A DNA stretch of 64,000 nucleotides from Begonia masoniana (taxonomy: Eukaryota > Streptophyta > Magnoliopsida > Cucurbitales > Begoniaceae), in contig CM039502.1 of assembly GCA_022432975.1 (NCBI GenBank), positions 77,123,330-77,187,329 on the forward strand. The letters run 5' to 3'. Positions 9,989 to 20,878 of the stretch are shown here, piece by piece. The notes beneath the pieces were generated by a model that had not been told where the DNA came from, did no database searches, and saw nothing but the letters and a program-made list of their open reading frames with translations. Each line of letters opens with the position of its first letter. Position 1 is the first letter of the stretch. Made by a program: the position numbers and the translations under genes.

Positions 9989-9990
9989 AA

Positions 9991-10151
9991 TGGTATCAGA
10001 GCCCCCGGGTTTTAAAATCGGTTCTGTAGACTGCTCGACTGCACAGCCACTACGCGAACATTCTTCATCAACTTTAAGTATGTTTTTAGCTTTATTTGAT
10101 TTCTAGTTCTTAGAGTATTTGTTTTAACTTTTATATAGGAGTATATAAAAA
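9991..10151 (+). repeat. Gypsy leader unit between Cassandra parts
   Basis: A complete 161-bp unit from PBS 9991 to PBS 10,152, matching those at 8384-8705. Confidence 0.85.
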
Positions 10152-10220
10152 TGGTATCAGAGCCTGTACCCAACCGGAAATGTGGCCAACGAGGACATTG
10201 GGCCCCCGAGAGGGGGTGAT
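10152..10220 (+). mobile_element. Cassandra internal region, second copy
   Basis: PBS, TGTACCCAACCGGAAATGTG and the polypurine tract, as at 9199-9267, with the same length. Confidence 0.8.
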
Positions 10221-10596
10221 TGTGATGACCCAAATGTGCACGTATGGTACGATGGCTGCACGAACCGGAACCCGGATGGCGGTATGTCCGCGCGGGCGAA
10301 CCGGAAGGTGACAGGTCGTAAAAAAGGGGTCGTCACAATCCCACATCGCTTAGGGAAGTATGTGGAAATGAAATATATGTAAAGAGACCCTTCCAACATA
10401 GCTAGACGCGTTTTGGAGCACAATTGACAACGGATTCCATAAGAACTCCGAAGTTAAAAGTGCTTCGGCGAAAGCAATTCCAGGTTGGGTGACCTTCCGG
10501 GAAGTTCTCGCCAAACAAAGCCGTGAGGGGAGGATATTGGGCTGCGGCCCAATCCCCAGAGCGGACAATATCTTGCTGGGAAACGGGGTCGTTACA
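10221..10596 (+). mobile_element. Cassandra LTR, full length (376 bp), right end of the mosaic
   Basis: Same ends and length as LTR 1, with a few substitutions. The 5S-like segment is at ~10,430-10,510. Copia sequence resumes straight after GGGGTCGTTACA. Confidence 0.9.
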
Positions 10597-10783
10597 TCTG
10601 GTGTCCCAGACAGTGTCCTAGAGGGTGTGCCAGATAATACTGATGCTATGAATTGAATTCTACAAATCTGATGGGGTCGTTGAATGATTTTAACTGTGGT
10701 GTCTCACTGAACTACTGTTCTAATTTTTCTATTCTCTGAATATTTTTCTTCTTCTTGATAATTTTCTTTTGCTGGTTGGATCT
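10597..10783 (+). other. Copia sequence after the envelope-like ORF
   Basis: The first ~60 bp read on as an open tail containing SGVPDSVLEGVPDNTDAMN and a stop, a short motif related to that in the pol linker at ~375-425. The rest is T-rich and non-coding up to the GATCT target site. Confidence 0.55.
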
Positions 10784-13305
10784 TGTAATACCCTGACTGT
10801 ACGGAATACTAATATTTTAATGTAAATGACATTTTTGTAAATATGTCGAATCAAGTCGGTTTTGTAAAAAGAAAGCGTCATTACGATCCTAATAATTAAT
10901 AAGGATTTTAGAAAATTTCGAAAATTTTATGAGTCGTAACGCTAATTTTACGAGAATTACGTTTATTGTAATATAAAGGATACTTCGATAAAAATAGTAA
11001 ACGAGGTCCGTTTTGTGAACGGACAGTTTTAATGGGACCCTTATAATAAGTTAAAGTTATTGGTAAATTAAGAAAATTTAGAGAAGCCGAATCGTTAGAC
11101 AATTAACGAAACAAGCGACGAAACAAATAGAAAATCAAAGGAAGGGCAAAATAGTAATTTGCCAAATCCATATTATAAAATATTGAAAACTTTCTTCTTC
11201 TTCACGGCTTCACTTTTCTTCTCCCTGTGATTCTCCTCCCTCCGGCACTCTCTCACGACGATCTCCATTTCCGACAACTATTGCTCATCCATTCGTCTCG
11301 TTTTCTTCGCGATTTCTTCCCCAAACTCGACCCTACGTACGATTCTAAGGTTTTAGCAAAGTTTGTTTCGATTTTCACGGAGTTTAAACGATTAGGGTTC
11401 GTTTAGGGTTTAGTTAAAATCGTGATTTAGGGTTCGAGATTGATAGGTTTATCGTGTTGGTGGATATAAAGGATGTATTGAACGTTAATGGACGAAGTTT
11501 AGAGTGTATGCGGTGTTTAAGTCAGAAAACCGGATTTTGAGGTTGAGAAATCTCCATTAATGGAGTTTTGTAAATTCGCGAGCGTGAATTGCTCGATAAA
11601 ATGCTTCAATGAATCAAATTAAGGCTTTAGGAAATTTCCTTAGTTAAGGTTTCGTTAAATTTGGACGTTTAATAGTTTAAACTCGTTTTAACGACAATAT
11701 TGTGAAATTGCCTTAGGTGAACGCTCGTGGACGGAGCTTGTATTTCAACGGACACGAGGTAAGTTCTCGTGACTTACTCTGGCCGATAGGCCTACACCGT
11801 ACGTCGAAGTCGTCTCGAGGAGTTTTGGTGACGTGCTTGTTTCAATTGCTTTGGTTGGGTAGTTAGGTTTAGTTGTTTTATAGGATATGCCTTTAATTTC
11901 TTTTATTGTCTTGATGGTACGTATGTTGCATATTTAAATTACGCTATAAATTGTTCACGCATCACGTATTTTAAAAGAGCAAGAAAATGAATTTTCGCAC
12001 TATGTTTTAAAGAAAATGGCGATGTGGCCTGAAAGAGGGCTATTGATCTATTGTGTGGATCGATTACGGGTCTGTCATAATACCACATCTAATATGAATT
12101 GATGTATGTTTATGGTCATGCGAGGTGGGGCTCAGGCATGGTTGTGCGTGTTGCAAGCATGTACCCCCCTCCTCTAGGTGGAAAGGGTAGTCCAACCGCA
12201 GGATATGCCCTCTCCATTTAGGGGGTTGAGATCTCGATGACAACCTATGTAAAGATAAGAAAATGTTGCATGATTTACGAACTCATATGCACAGCATGCA
12301 TTTACATTTATGAAGCTTGCTGAGATTTTTATCTCATAGATTGTCTTAGGTGAGGATGAGATCCCTCCACCCGAGGAGTGATGTAGTTGGCGGAGGATGG
12401 CTCGCGGGTTGTGCTGACGCAATCGATGCTTAACCCGACCCGTGGGGGGTGTATGTATGTATTTTGAGGGTTTTTGGGGATATTTTGGGTTAATGGTGGA
12501 TTAGATAGGTTAAAATGTATAGTTAGAACATATTAGGATGCTTGGATCTGATTAGTTGATAGGTGTACGCCTTAGCATTTTTAAACGTTTTGGAAATTAT
12601 TTTATGAAATGCTTGGTGATTTTAGCAGGAGGAAATATTTAGTTTTTAAACCGAACCACGCAGTTCATTTTTTTAAAAACAGGTTATGCTTTAATTGAGT
12701 TTGAGTTGTTATTTTGAGTGATTGATGAAGTGAGGAATGGATGAGATTTTGAGTGAGTATGTTTGAATGTATATTGATGTTTGTGTGATGAAATGGTGAA
12801 GGTGTGTTAGGTGTATAGGGAAGCAGGGGAAGAGAAAGAAAGAAGAATGAGAGAAGAAGAAAAAAAAAGGGGGCAGTGGACTTGGCGACCAATCGCCAAA
12901 AGAGGCGATCAGTCGCCAAGGAGGATGGCCACGCTCTGGAAAAATTCCAGAGCGTGTGGCGATCGATCCCTTGATTCTGGGCGATCAATCGCCCCTCCTT
13001 GGTGGCAGGCGATCAGCGATTGTCTGGAAGGGCGATCGCTGGGCAAAACAGGCGATCGCCCCATCATTTTAGGGACAAACGTCCCTTTTTGCCCCGGGAC
13101 TTGTTTTAATTAAATTTTAATTGTTTTAATTAATTGTTTTGAGTTTTATTTAAATTGTTTTAAATTTTGTCAAATGATTTAAAAGCATAACTTCGACGAT
13201 TTCGATTTTAAAAGTTTATTTCCGCCCAAACGTTAGGTTTAAAGTTTAAGTAATAAAATGAAAAATTTATACGGTAGAATTAGGAATAGTGTAAGGGTCG
13301 TCACA
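10784..13305 (+). mobile_element. Solo LTR of the Ty3/gypsy family (2522 bp)
   Basis: It runs from TGTAATACCCTGACTG to GGGTCGTCACA, bounded by GATCT at 10,779-10,783 and 13,306-13,310. Same family and length as the LTR at 2562-5109, in the opposite orientation. A probable promoter lies near 11,170 (AT-rich TATTATAAAATATT, then CT-rich CTTTCTTCTTCTTC). A GATC-motif cluster is at 12,885-13,065. No internal region remains, so it arose by recombination between two LTRs. Confidence 0.92.
12885..13065. repeat. GGCGATCGATCGCC-like motif cluster in the solo LTR
   Basis: About seven variants: GGCGACCAATCGCC, GGCGATCAGTCGCC, GGCGATCGATCCC, GGGCGATCAATCGCC, GGCGATCAGCG, GGGCGATCGCTGG and GGCGATCGCCCC. 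It sits at the same place in the LTR as 2805-3005. Confidence 0.7.
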
Positions 13306-13461
13306 GATCTTATGCTTTGACTATAGTACTTATATGATAATTCTCATATTTCTCTGGATATTTCTAATATCGGTTATCTTCCTATGGTGTTGCTGGTGTT
13401 TATACTGGTTATTTCGGTAATTATCTGGTGATGTTGCTGATTTTATGGTAAGTGCTATTCT

Positions 13462-13495
<34 letters not shown>

Positions 13496-13710
13496 TTTTT
13501 ATGGCAAAAATGAAAAGTATTTTGGTGATATGTATGGTTGGGTGAATTGTATGGTGATATGCTCTGCTCTCTGATACTATATGATGATATGATGATGAGT
13601 GATATTTTTATGATGTTTGAAGTCACAATTCAGGGGGAGTTACTTTCAGGGAGAGTTATTGAAACTCTGAGCTATATTGATTTTGCCAAAAAAATATCAA
13701 AAGGGGAGAT
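13306..13710 (+). other. Copia 3' untranslated region with (TA)n and polypurine tract
   Basis: Non-coding. A TA microsatellite lies at ~13,464-13,491. The polypurine tract AAAAGGGGAGAT at 13,699-13,710 directly precedes the 3' LTR. Confidence 0.65.
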
Positions 13711-14893
13711 TGTAAATGCAAAGATATTGCATATATGTTGGCATTAATTTTTTGGTAATATTTATATATATTTATGGAGATAATATGTTTTTCCAAATTG
13801 ATAATTTATTTCTTGGGGATCAAGAAATATTGCATTTTGATTATTGAATGGCTTCATATTAACAATCATGAAGATTCTGTGGAAGAGAAAATAAGGAAAC
13901 AAGAATAATAGGAAAGTTATTGAAAAAGCTAAAGGCACTTGTTTTTTGGAAAACTTTATTTTGGTAAGCCGATTTGATGGAGATTTGGTGAAATCTGTTA
14001 GGCTTCGAGATAACATGAATCGGGGGATGTTTACCTAAATTTTCGTAGCCATATCAAGGAAGTTAGCGATACTTTCCTAAAGTGTCACACAGTGTATCAC
14101 TCAACCGAATTTGTTAAGATTTGTTTTCCTTAATTCTTATATCTAATTTGGTAACTGACTGAATGGAAGATATGGAAGCTACCAATGATATTTAAAGCTT
14201 TTGTTTCTATGAAAGCGGTTGACGATGAAGTTTTGATTTTCGCGAGAGAAGGGTTCTTCGTTCTTTGTGCCGTTGCTTTTCTTTCACTCCCAACGTTTCT
14301 ACATATGGGTCTGTGATTGTTTTACACACTCTTCTTATGTTGTGGATTTCATCGATTTATTGAGTGTGTTGAGTATTGCGTCCGAAGACAACGTGTTGGT
14401 GTTCCAGACGGTGTTCCAGGAGGCAATCTTCTTTGTTCTTCATTGAAGCTCAGTCTCGAGAGGAGGCTGCATCTGAACTCGGGAGGAGTTCTGTTTTTAT
14501 TGACAAGGGGAGCTTGTCGTTCTTGATCGTAGGCGAGGGGATCTTGTCATAACACGGATTCTGGGAGGAATCAACAACAAGGGGATCTTGTTATTTTCTA
14601 GATCTCAGGAGAGGTCGATCCAAAGTCGAGGGGATCTCGCAAAAACAGTTTCCTTGGGGAAGTTAGCTAGAGGCGGCGACAAAGATAAGAGGGAGTCTTT
14701 ATTTGTATAAGTCCGATTGTCTTGTAACTTTGTGAAATCAAATAAATGTTTTTATATCTGGGCGTGGCCCCACAGACGTAGGCTGGTTGCCGAACTGCAT
14801 TAACAACATCCTGTCTCATTTATTTCCGCATATTTATATTGTTCATCATTACATTCATTATTGGTGTCACACGTAACACCCTGTGTGGCACCG
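13711..14893 (+). repeat. 3' LTR of the Sirevirus-type copia element, about 1.18 kb
   Basis: It starts TGTAAATGCAAAG straight after the polypurine tract. The right end is placed near 14,893, where sequence shared with the second segmental copy begins (GAGCCTCTCACCC). It contains short repeats of GGTGTTCCAGACGGTGTTCC type (14,397 onward), several GGGGATCTTGT repeats (14,530-14,640), and GTGTCACACG near the end. Confidence 0.7.
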
Positions 14894-14898
14894 CATAA

Positions 14899-15593
14899 CT
14901 AAAAGAGCCTCTCACCCAATGTATCGATGATGTAACTGGCTTGGGGCTCGACTTTAATGATGAAAAAGTTATCATTTCAACTAGCAATATAAACATTTAG
15001 AGGGAAGATCCTAGTACAACTCTGTTTAATTATCTTAAAGGTTATATTGTTAACTAAGTATAGTTTAAAAGCAGATTTTATTTTTGGAATAACTTCAACA
15101 ACAAATTTATTCGGGCTCCAATATAAAATGGATAATATTATATTAGGAGCACCGAACTAGAAGGCTCCACGTTACGGCTGATAGAAAGTAGTATACACAT
15201 TAGAAGAGAAAGAGGCCGAGGAAGGTGACTATGAGTCTCTTCCAAACCTTAGGAACCACGCCCATGACTTTCTTAATAGGCGACAGAGGAGTTAGAGAGG
15301 ACTGAGTAGATTGCTAAGGAGATAAAACAAATCACGAGGTCGAGAGCAACAAAAGGGTCCTTCCCGACGACGGTGAACGGGGGACTTTGCTTTATGGGTC
15401 AAAAAAATGGTTTTTGTCAATGAATTTCATAAATAGTAAGTGGAGAAGTACAATTTCAGACAACAACAGAAAAAGAACAAAAAAAAGAAGCAAAGATTTG
15501 GTCGAGGATGTTCATCCTTTCGATGATTATCTTGAAGCTCCTTGAAGATCTCAAAGAACCCTAGTATTGCATCTCTGTTAGCTTTTCATCCAT
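14899..15593 (-). pseudogene. Membrane-protein family pseudogene C
   Basis: The minus-strand start MDEKLTEMQYLGFFG-like at ~15,593 resembles the N-termini of the neighbouring genes A and B. Further on come a hydrophobic segment (VALDLVICFISLAI near 15,330) and the family motif VPKVWKRLIVTFL near 15,215. A small deletion removes the YTGREVTF part before KKVMGVVPKVW and shifts the frame. The rest is unreadable. The plus strand at 14,899-14,997 has a 30-codon open stretch (EPLTQCIDDVTGLGLDF) also present in copy 2; its meaning is unknown. Confidence 0.65.
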
Positions 15594-17081
15594 CTCTTTC
15601 TTCCCAGGGTGAGGAAGAGAGGCAGTGGAGAGGGGATGATCAACATTTTGTTGGGTTTAGAAAGATAAGTTGATTTTAAGTAGTACTATTTTGTGAACGT
15701 TTTTCTTATGATATTGAAAGACGCAGTTCAGTATAATTATAACAATATAATTCCATTTTTCACAGTTTTATTCCCTATTCTATATAATCCATGATATGAT
15801 ATTCTTTAAAACTCAAAATAATCATTATTTAGAATAATCTCCATAACTTAAATTTTAATATATTTATCAATATCTCGGTTTTTATAAAGTTTTTGAAAAA
15901 TATGATTTTACGTAATATAATAAAAAAAAAAACCATATTATCAGTGTTTTCTTTTCTTTTTCGTAGTTTCTAAATTGTTTAGGTCATTTATCTCAATAAA
16001 ATTAAATTTGACAATGGATTATGCCATCGATCACAAGTATACATGAGACCAAGTAGGATTTTCTGATGTCATGTTCGACTGCTGCGATGTTATTGTTTTT
16101 GCAACTGGCTGGCTATAAGGGCAACTTTCTGGCTGAAAGTAAAAACTCATTTTTGCTCATACTTAAAAGAAAATGGATTTTGTCTGTATATGGAAAAGAC
16201 ATATTTAATGATGTTAGAAATCGAACTATAGCCAAAAAAAAGAACAATTGCAAATCCGTCTCCTTTTCGAGCAAAAATCACGGATAGATAAATAAATCTA
16301 CTATGAAAATCGAAATACAATTACTAATTTTATGACTCTATGATATATGAATTTATAGATAAAACAAAACTCTAATGAAATTCTTGATGTGAGCCTAACT
16401 GACCTCACTCAGATAGAATTCAGGTTACACCAAAATCTAATGAACGAAAAGCGAGGACTGCAAACCATTGGAAATGAGAGATGTGTTTACTGTGTAGGAT
16501 TTGGCAGCAGGGACTGACGGGCATGGCTATTGAAGCACAAAGCAAATGACGTTGACTCTTTCTACGACACAGTAGATCGTAGTGTTCTATATATAATGAC
16601 TGAACAATATCAACTACTCTAACACAGATTCAAGAATAAGGTAATTCGAGCCTCTGTTTTGTTGTTCTTGTTGTAATTTCATTTGTTGTACTATGTGATG
16701 ACATTATTATAAATATAGTTTTGGCGTGTTCACAGAAAATTTATATGTTTTATATTTTCCATGCTAAAGTAATGTTTTTAGTGTCATGATTCTTAAAAAT
16801 TAACGACAAAATTAAGGTTTTGAATGGGACATTTATATTAAAAAAAACCATTTGTTGTACTATGTGATGACATTATTATAAATATAGTTTTGGCGTGTTC
16901 ACAGAAAATTTATATGTTTTATATTTTCCATGCTAAAGTAATGTTTTTAGTGTCATGATTCTTAAAAATTAACGACAAAATTAAGGTTTTGAATGGGACA
17001 TTTATATTAAAAAAAAACAAGGGAGATGTTGATTATATTTCTCAGTAAATAAACAGTAAAATGGAGGAATATGTAAAAAAA
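15594..17081. other. Intergenic DNA, mostly duplicated in copy 2
   Basis: AT-rich. A 73-codon ORF (16,066-16,287, plus) has a counterpart at 26,564-26,845 with similar residues, but recent duplication alone explains that. A 169-bp direct duplication lies at ~16,682-17,018; copy 2 has only one unit. No recognisable gene. Confidence 0.55.
16682..17018. repeat. 169-bp tandem duplication downstream of gene A1
   Basis: The sequence starting TTTGTTGTACTATGTGATGA at 16,682 recurs at 16,851 almost unchanged, down to the A-run near 17,015. Copy 2 has a single unit near 31,900-32,070. Confidence 0.85.
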
Positions 17082-18071
17082 CTACAGTTCATTTTGCAGA
17101 AGCTGAAGCTGAAGATGAAGAAGGCGATCATCGTTGGATTTCAATGGAACGTACAGTCCAAGATGATCGGATAAAGCAGACTTGTCTATGCTTTCATGGT
17201 GGTAAGATTTACACACCAGATAAAGCACTGTTTGAGCAACAATCCAGAACAAGAAAAGCAAGGAAACCAATATAAAAATGACGACCTCAACTCCCATTCT
17301 ACCCACCAAACTTGAGATCCATCCATGGCGGACCAGACTCTCAAACCCTAGTTGCAGAACAAAAAGAGAAAGAGAAACGTTGAAAATTACAAAACCAGCC
17401 GTCCTCATCTTTCCCCTTAGCAGCGCCTTGCTTTTCTCCATGGCTTTAAACCCACGAGCCTCTTCTAGAACTGAAACTACATTAGCTAGTTGCCATGCTA
17501 TGGTGATGTAGACAAGACCCATTAGGTATAAAATCAGAACAATGAAGAAGAGGATGATTTTAGTGTGGCTGGCTTTCATGAGGAAAATCAAAATGAACAT
17601 AAAAGCAGCAAGGAAATGGTAAAGAAGGAAAGAAAGAGAAACGCAGAGAAAAGTGAAGAACATTCTCAGCCAAACTTTAGGGACAACAGTAAGAATCTGG
17701 AAGAAAGTAACTTCTCGGCCTCCGTAAAGACATGCAGTGGCGTAAACCAGAGAAGACGTAGAGAGGAGAGAGAAGGCGCTGAAGAAGATGAAGTACAAAG
17801 CTTGGAACAGGAGGTCGAAAATGGTGAAATCTGAGAAGAAAAGATAAGGGAGATTAGAATAAGCGGGTTTGCCTTCTGTAGTATGGCGGATTATCTGTCT
17901 ATAAAAAATGTCTGAAAATTGATGGTGAGCTAGGAAGATGAAAGAGAGAGGAAGGACGAAGGAGAGATAAAGTTGGCCGAAGACCTCTCTCCATCTGAAT
18001 AAGATAGTAAAAGCTTCTCTGCAAATCCCAAAGAATCTGAGGAATTGCATCTGTTCTTGCTCCAAATCCAT
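17082..18071 (-). CDS. Multi-pass membrane protein, gene A1 (329 aa)
   Basis: Single uninterrupted exon from ATG 18,071 (MDLEQEQMQFLRFFG), the start shared by its paralogues; the role is unknown. About six hydrophobic segments: residues 33-50, 86-115, 138-165, 171-200, 224-246 and 261-287. Conserved blocks shared with gene B are GREVTFFQILTVVPKVW (118-134), IAWQL (191-195), MEKSKALLRGKM (211-222), and a C-terminal tail CKSYHHESIDKSALSDHLGLYVPLK (287-311). The family looks like plant proteins annotated as transmembrane or 'polyadenylate-binding protein 1-B-binding' proteins (Arabidopsis At4g19950/At5g44860 type); I base this on memory of conserved motifs. Copy A2 at 32,135-34,619 is nearly identical but interrupted, so A1 may be the only working A gene. 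Confidence 0.8.
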   Translation of the reverse strand: MDLEQEQMQFLRFFGICREAFTILFRWREVFGQLYLSFVLPLSFIFLAHHQFSDIFYRQIIRHTTEGKPAYSNLPYLFFSDFTIFDLLFQALYFIFFSAFSLLSTSSLVYATACLYGGREVTFFQILTVVPKVWLRMFFTFLCVSLSFLLYHFLAAFMFILIFLMKASHTKIILFFIVLILYLMGLVYITIAWQLANVVSVLEEARGFKAMEKSKALLRGKMRTAGFVIFNVSLSLFVLQLGFESLVRHGWISSLVGRMGVEVVIFILVSLLFLFWIVAQTVLYLVCKSYHHESIDKSALSDHLGLYVPLKSNDDRLLHLQLQLLQNEL

Positions 18072-18318
18072 CCTTTTGGAAGACTAGAATCTTTCTGCAA
18101 TTCGTCTGAGAGATTGAAAAAGAAAACAAGAAGACGAAGTGAAGCCATGAAATTTTAGACGGCAAAATCAGTTGACTTGGTCAACCATTTATTAGAAATT
18201 AGATAAATTCATTAAATTGTCGACTAATTCGTCAAGTCGTTCAAAGTTTGGGTCGGTTCAATCCCATTGCTAGGAAGTTTCCTCGTTGCGTGCCTAATAT
18301 AAATGTTAATTTTTTATT
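18072..18318. other. Upstream region of gene A1
   Basis: The first ~170 bp match the region upstream of A2 and probably hold its promoter; no clear TATA box was chosen. TTTTTTATT at 18,310-18,318 is the left 9-bp target duplication of the foldback element. Confidence 0.55.
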
Positions 18319-20144
18319 GGGTTTTTTTTAAAAAAAAAACCTTAAAGTAAGAGTTGGTAGTAAAAAAACCCTTAAAAAATACTATTCACCGAGTAAAATC
18401 TTAAAGTATCGAAAACATGCAATCTCAACCACGCAGGGGGTGAGGAGGCCGTCCTGGGTTACCTAGTACGGCCGGTCCAGCTGGACCGGCCGTACTGTCC
18501 TCATTTTGCTAAGATTTTGAAATTTTTCGGAGAGAGTATGTCCTCTACAAGGAGAGGACGTACTCCACTCGTTAAAATCCGTGACAAGTTTATTTTTTAG
18601 TGGAGAGTACGTCTTGTCCAACATGACAGGACGTACTCTACCCCTTAAAGCCAAACCTTGGCTTTAAAAAAATCACAAAACTTCTCCCAATTCTCTCAAT
18701 TTTTTCTCTCGTTTCTTATTTTAACGATATTTCTCCGTATTCACCTACAAAATACGAAGGTGTTTTTTTATCATTTACTTTAGACATCCAACAAAAAAAA
18801 CTCATATACAAGGTGTTAAACCGATATTAAAGTCAGTAATTTTCAGAGAGAGTACGTCCTCTACAAGGAGAGGACGTACTCCACTGGTTAAAACCCGTGA
18901 CAAGTTTATTTTTTAGTGGAGAGTACGTCCTATCCAACATGACAGGACGTACTCTACCCCTTAAAGCCAGACCTCGGATTTAAAAAAATCACAAAACTTC
19001 TCTCAATTCTTTCAGTTTTTTCTCTCGTTTCTTATTTCGACGATATTTCTCCGTGTTCACCTACAAGATACGAAGGTGTTTTTTTATCATTTACTTTAGA
19101 CATCCAACAAAAAAAACTCATCTACAATGTGTTAAACCGATATTAAATTTTTTATGACGTATTGTTTATTCATTGTAGTTTTATTCTGATCAGTACTTTC
19201 CACATTTTAACTTATGTATTTTATTAATATCTTTTTTTTTCTGGATAATGATTATACAAGTGAGAAAAACGTAAAAAAAATATATATATCATGTTCGTCG
19301 CAAATTAATTATATTTGATATTCTATAAAAGTATTTAAATCAAAAAGTTAAAACGTAGAGAGTACTGATCAGGTTAATTCTCAGGAAAGACTGTATTGGA
19401 CAATCTACTAGACAGAATTACATTTTCAAGTAAGTTCCCAAAAAATGCTGGAGGGGTCACAAACGGTCACAAACGATCATACTTAAAACTCAGTCTCCTA
19501 GACAAAATTTACTTACACAGTACAATTACACCACTTAATTCGTAGAGAGTACTGATCAGGATAAAAATACAATGAATAAACAATACGTCATAAAAAATTT
19601 AATATCGATTTAACATTTTATATATGAGTTTTTTTTTTGTTGGATGTCTAAAGTAAATGATAAAAAAAACCTTCGTACTTTGTAGGTGAATGCGGAAAAT
19701 TATCATCGAAACAAGAAATGAGAGAGAGAAATAAGAAACGAGGGAAAAAATTGAGAGAATTGAGAGAAGTTTTATGAATTTTTTAAAGCCGAGATCTGGC
19801 TTTAAATAGGGGGTAGAGTACGTCCTGTCATGTTGGACAGGACGTACTCTCCACTAAAAAATGAAACCCGTAACAAAAGTCACTGGTTTTAACCAATGGA
19901 GTACGTCCTCTCCTAGGAGAGGACGTATTCTCTCCAGTGGAGTACGTCCTCTCCTTCTAGAGGACGTACTCTCTCCGAAAAATTACAAACGCTTTGCAAA
20001 ATGAGGACAGTACGGTCGGTCCAGCTGGACCGGCTGTACTCTGTAACGCAGGACGGCGATACTTTAAGGTTTTACTCGGGGAATAGTATTTTTTAAGGGT
20101 TTTTTACCACCAACCCTTACTTTAGGGTTTTTAAAAAAAAACCC
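18319..20144. mobile_element. Foldback Mutator-like element (1826 bp), nonautonomous
   Basis: Perfect 9-bp TSD TTTTTTATT at 18,310-18,318 and 20,145-20,153. Long inverted arms begin GGGTTTTTTTT on both ends. The arms (left ~18,319-19,214, right ~19,535-20,144) carry a perfect 32-bp palindrome (18,465-18,496, half-site AGTACGGCCGGTCCAG) with a slightly mutated mirror at 20,009-20,040, and several hairpins built on GAGTACGTCC. A unit of ~315 bp is tandemly doubled in the left arm only (18,530-18,846, 18,847-19,160). The loop (~19,215-19,535) contains sequence also found in the MULE at 43,840-43,985. No ORF. Confidence 0.85.
18465..18496. repeat. Perfect 32-bp palindrome in the foldback element
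   Basis: AGTACGGCCGGTCCAG followed at once by its exact reverse complement. The mirror at 20,009-20,040 has two or three changes. Confidence 0.9.
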
Positions 20145-20878
20145 TTTTTTATTTTATTTTATTATATTAAAATATTATCTTACGATCAAATAATTAATAA
20201 TGTAATAAATGTACAGTAATAAATTATAAATAATTAATTTAATAAATTTGTATTTGTTTTTAAACAAAACCACTTCATCGGTGGTGTCTAAGTCAATGAT
20301 ATTAAAATCACCGCCATGCTTGTATTATACTTACATAAATTTTCTTGGTCATGAAATAAATTTTCTTAATCCGTTAAATTTTTCTCGATCAATTTGATGT
20401 ATTTTTATACATTTTTTGCACATTTTGATGTATTTTGATGATAAATCATTCTTAAGAAATTAATTTACCACACATTTATTACTTTTCACACATGATTATT
20501 TTAAAAAATACAATTAATATTGATTGTGATGTTTATTTGTCATTCAATCATTGATATAATTAATTAAATATTATAAATCATACATTACATGAATTAACAA
20601 GTAAATAGTGTGAAATTAGAGTATAATTGTAATCTTATCTGCTTGCCACCATAATTATTAAAAAAAATCACCAAAAACTCACAATATTTTTCAAAGGGAC
20701 TAGAACAATTTAGAAAGCTCAAACACAATTTTTTTTTAATATTTTACATAAATTATTTCGTATAACTTAGAATTTACAGATATTTGCAAAGTAAATTGCA
20801 TCAGTCACCCAAACCATCGATCACTCCCGTAAACATTACATGTCTGCAATCACATCATGAAAATTACGAACAATGATA
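20145..20878. other. Downstream region of gene B1, AT-rich
   Basis: After the 9-bp duplication the sequence is AT-rich. From ~20,290 it matches the region 34,810-35,441 downstream of gene B2. No gene seen. Confidence 0.6.

Larger units (their letters stand above)
8302..10596 (+). mobile_element. Cassandra TRIM / Ty3-gypsy leader mosaic inserted in the envelope-like ORF
   Basis: Order: a partial gypsy leader, then leader units beginning at primer-binding sites 8384, 8545 and 8706 (period exactly 161 bp); a duplicated envelope-like piece (8804-8991); more leader (PBS 9038); Cassandra internal region (PBS 9199, polypurine tract ~9252-9267); a full Cassandra LTR (9268-9643); PBS 9646 with leader; a 5'-truncated Cassandra LTR (9730-9988); PBS 9991 with a full leader; PBS 10,152 with Cassandra internal region; a full Cassandra LTR (10,221-10,596). 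The leader units match the minus-strand leader of the gypsy element at 2394-2560. Parts alternate precisely at the shared TGGTATCAGAGC. Confidence 0.8.
1..14893 (+). mobile_element. Sirevirus-type Ty1/copia retrotransposon, 5'-truncated by the window edge, split by three later insertions
   Basis: Coding order is integrase end, reverse transcriptase, RNase H, then an envelope-like ORF, which is the layout of Sirevirus (SIRE1-like) copia elements. Pieces lie at 1-897, 5110-8301 and 10,597-10,783, and the tail plus 3' LTR at 13,306-~14,893. The first join is exact: removing 898-5109 and one TTTAT repeat restores an open RT frame. The second insertion is the Cassandra/gypsy mosaic. The third is a solo LTR with a GATCT target duplication. 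The 5' LTR, gag and protease lie outside the window. In-frame stops and frameshifts show it is inactive. The right limit is approximate because the 5' target duplication is not visible. Confidence 0.85.

Noticed and set aside
9178..10568. Overlapping ORFs on both strands (66-145 codons)
   Set aside because: They lie over Cassandra LTRs and repeat with them; they are frames through 5S-like and LTR DNA.
16066..16287. Small ORF conserved in both segmental copies (also 26,564-26,845)
   Set aside because: Similarity follows from the recent duplication; the ends diverge by frameshift, so it is not evidence of a gene.
17565..17834. Plus-strand ORF opposite gene A1
   Set aside because: Antisense shadow; Glu/Lys-rich, repeats over A2.
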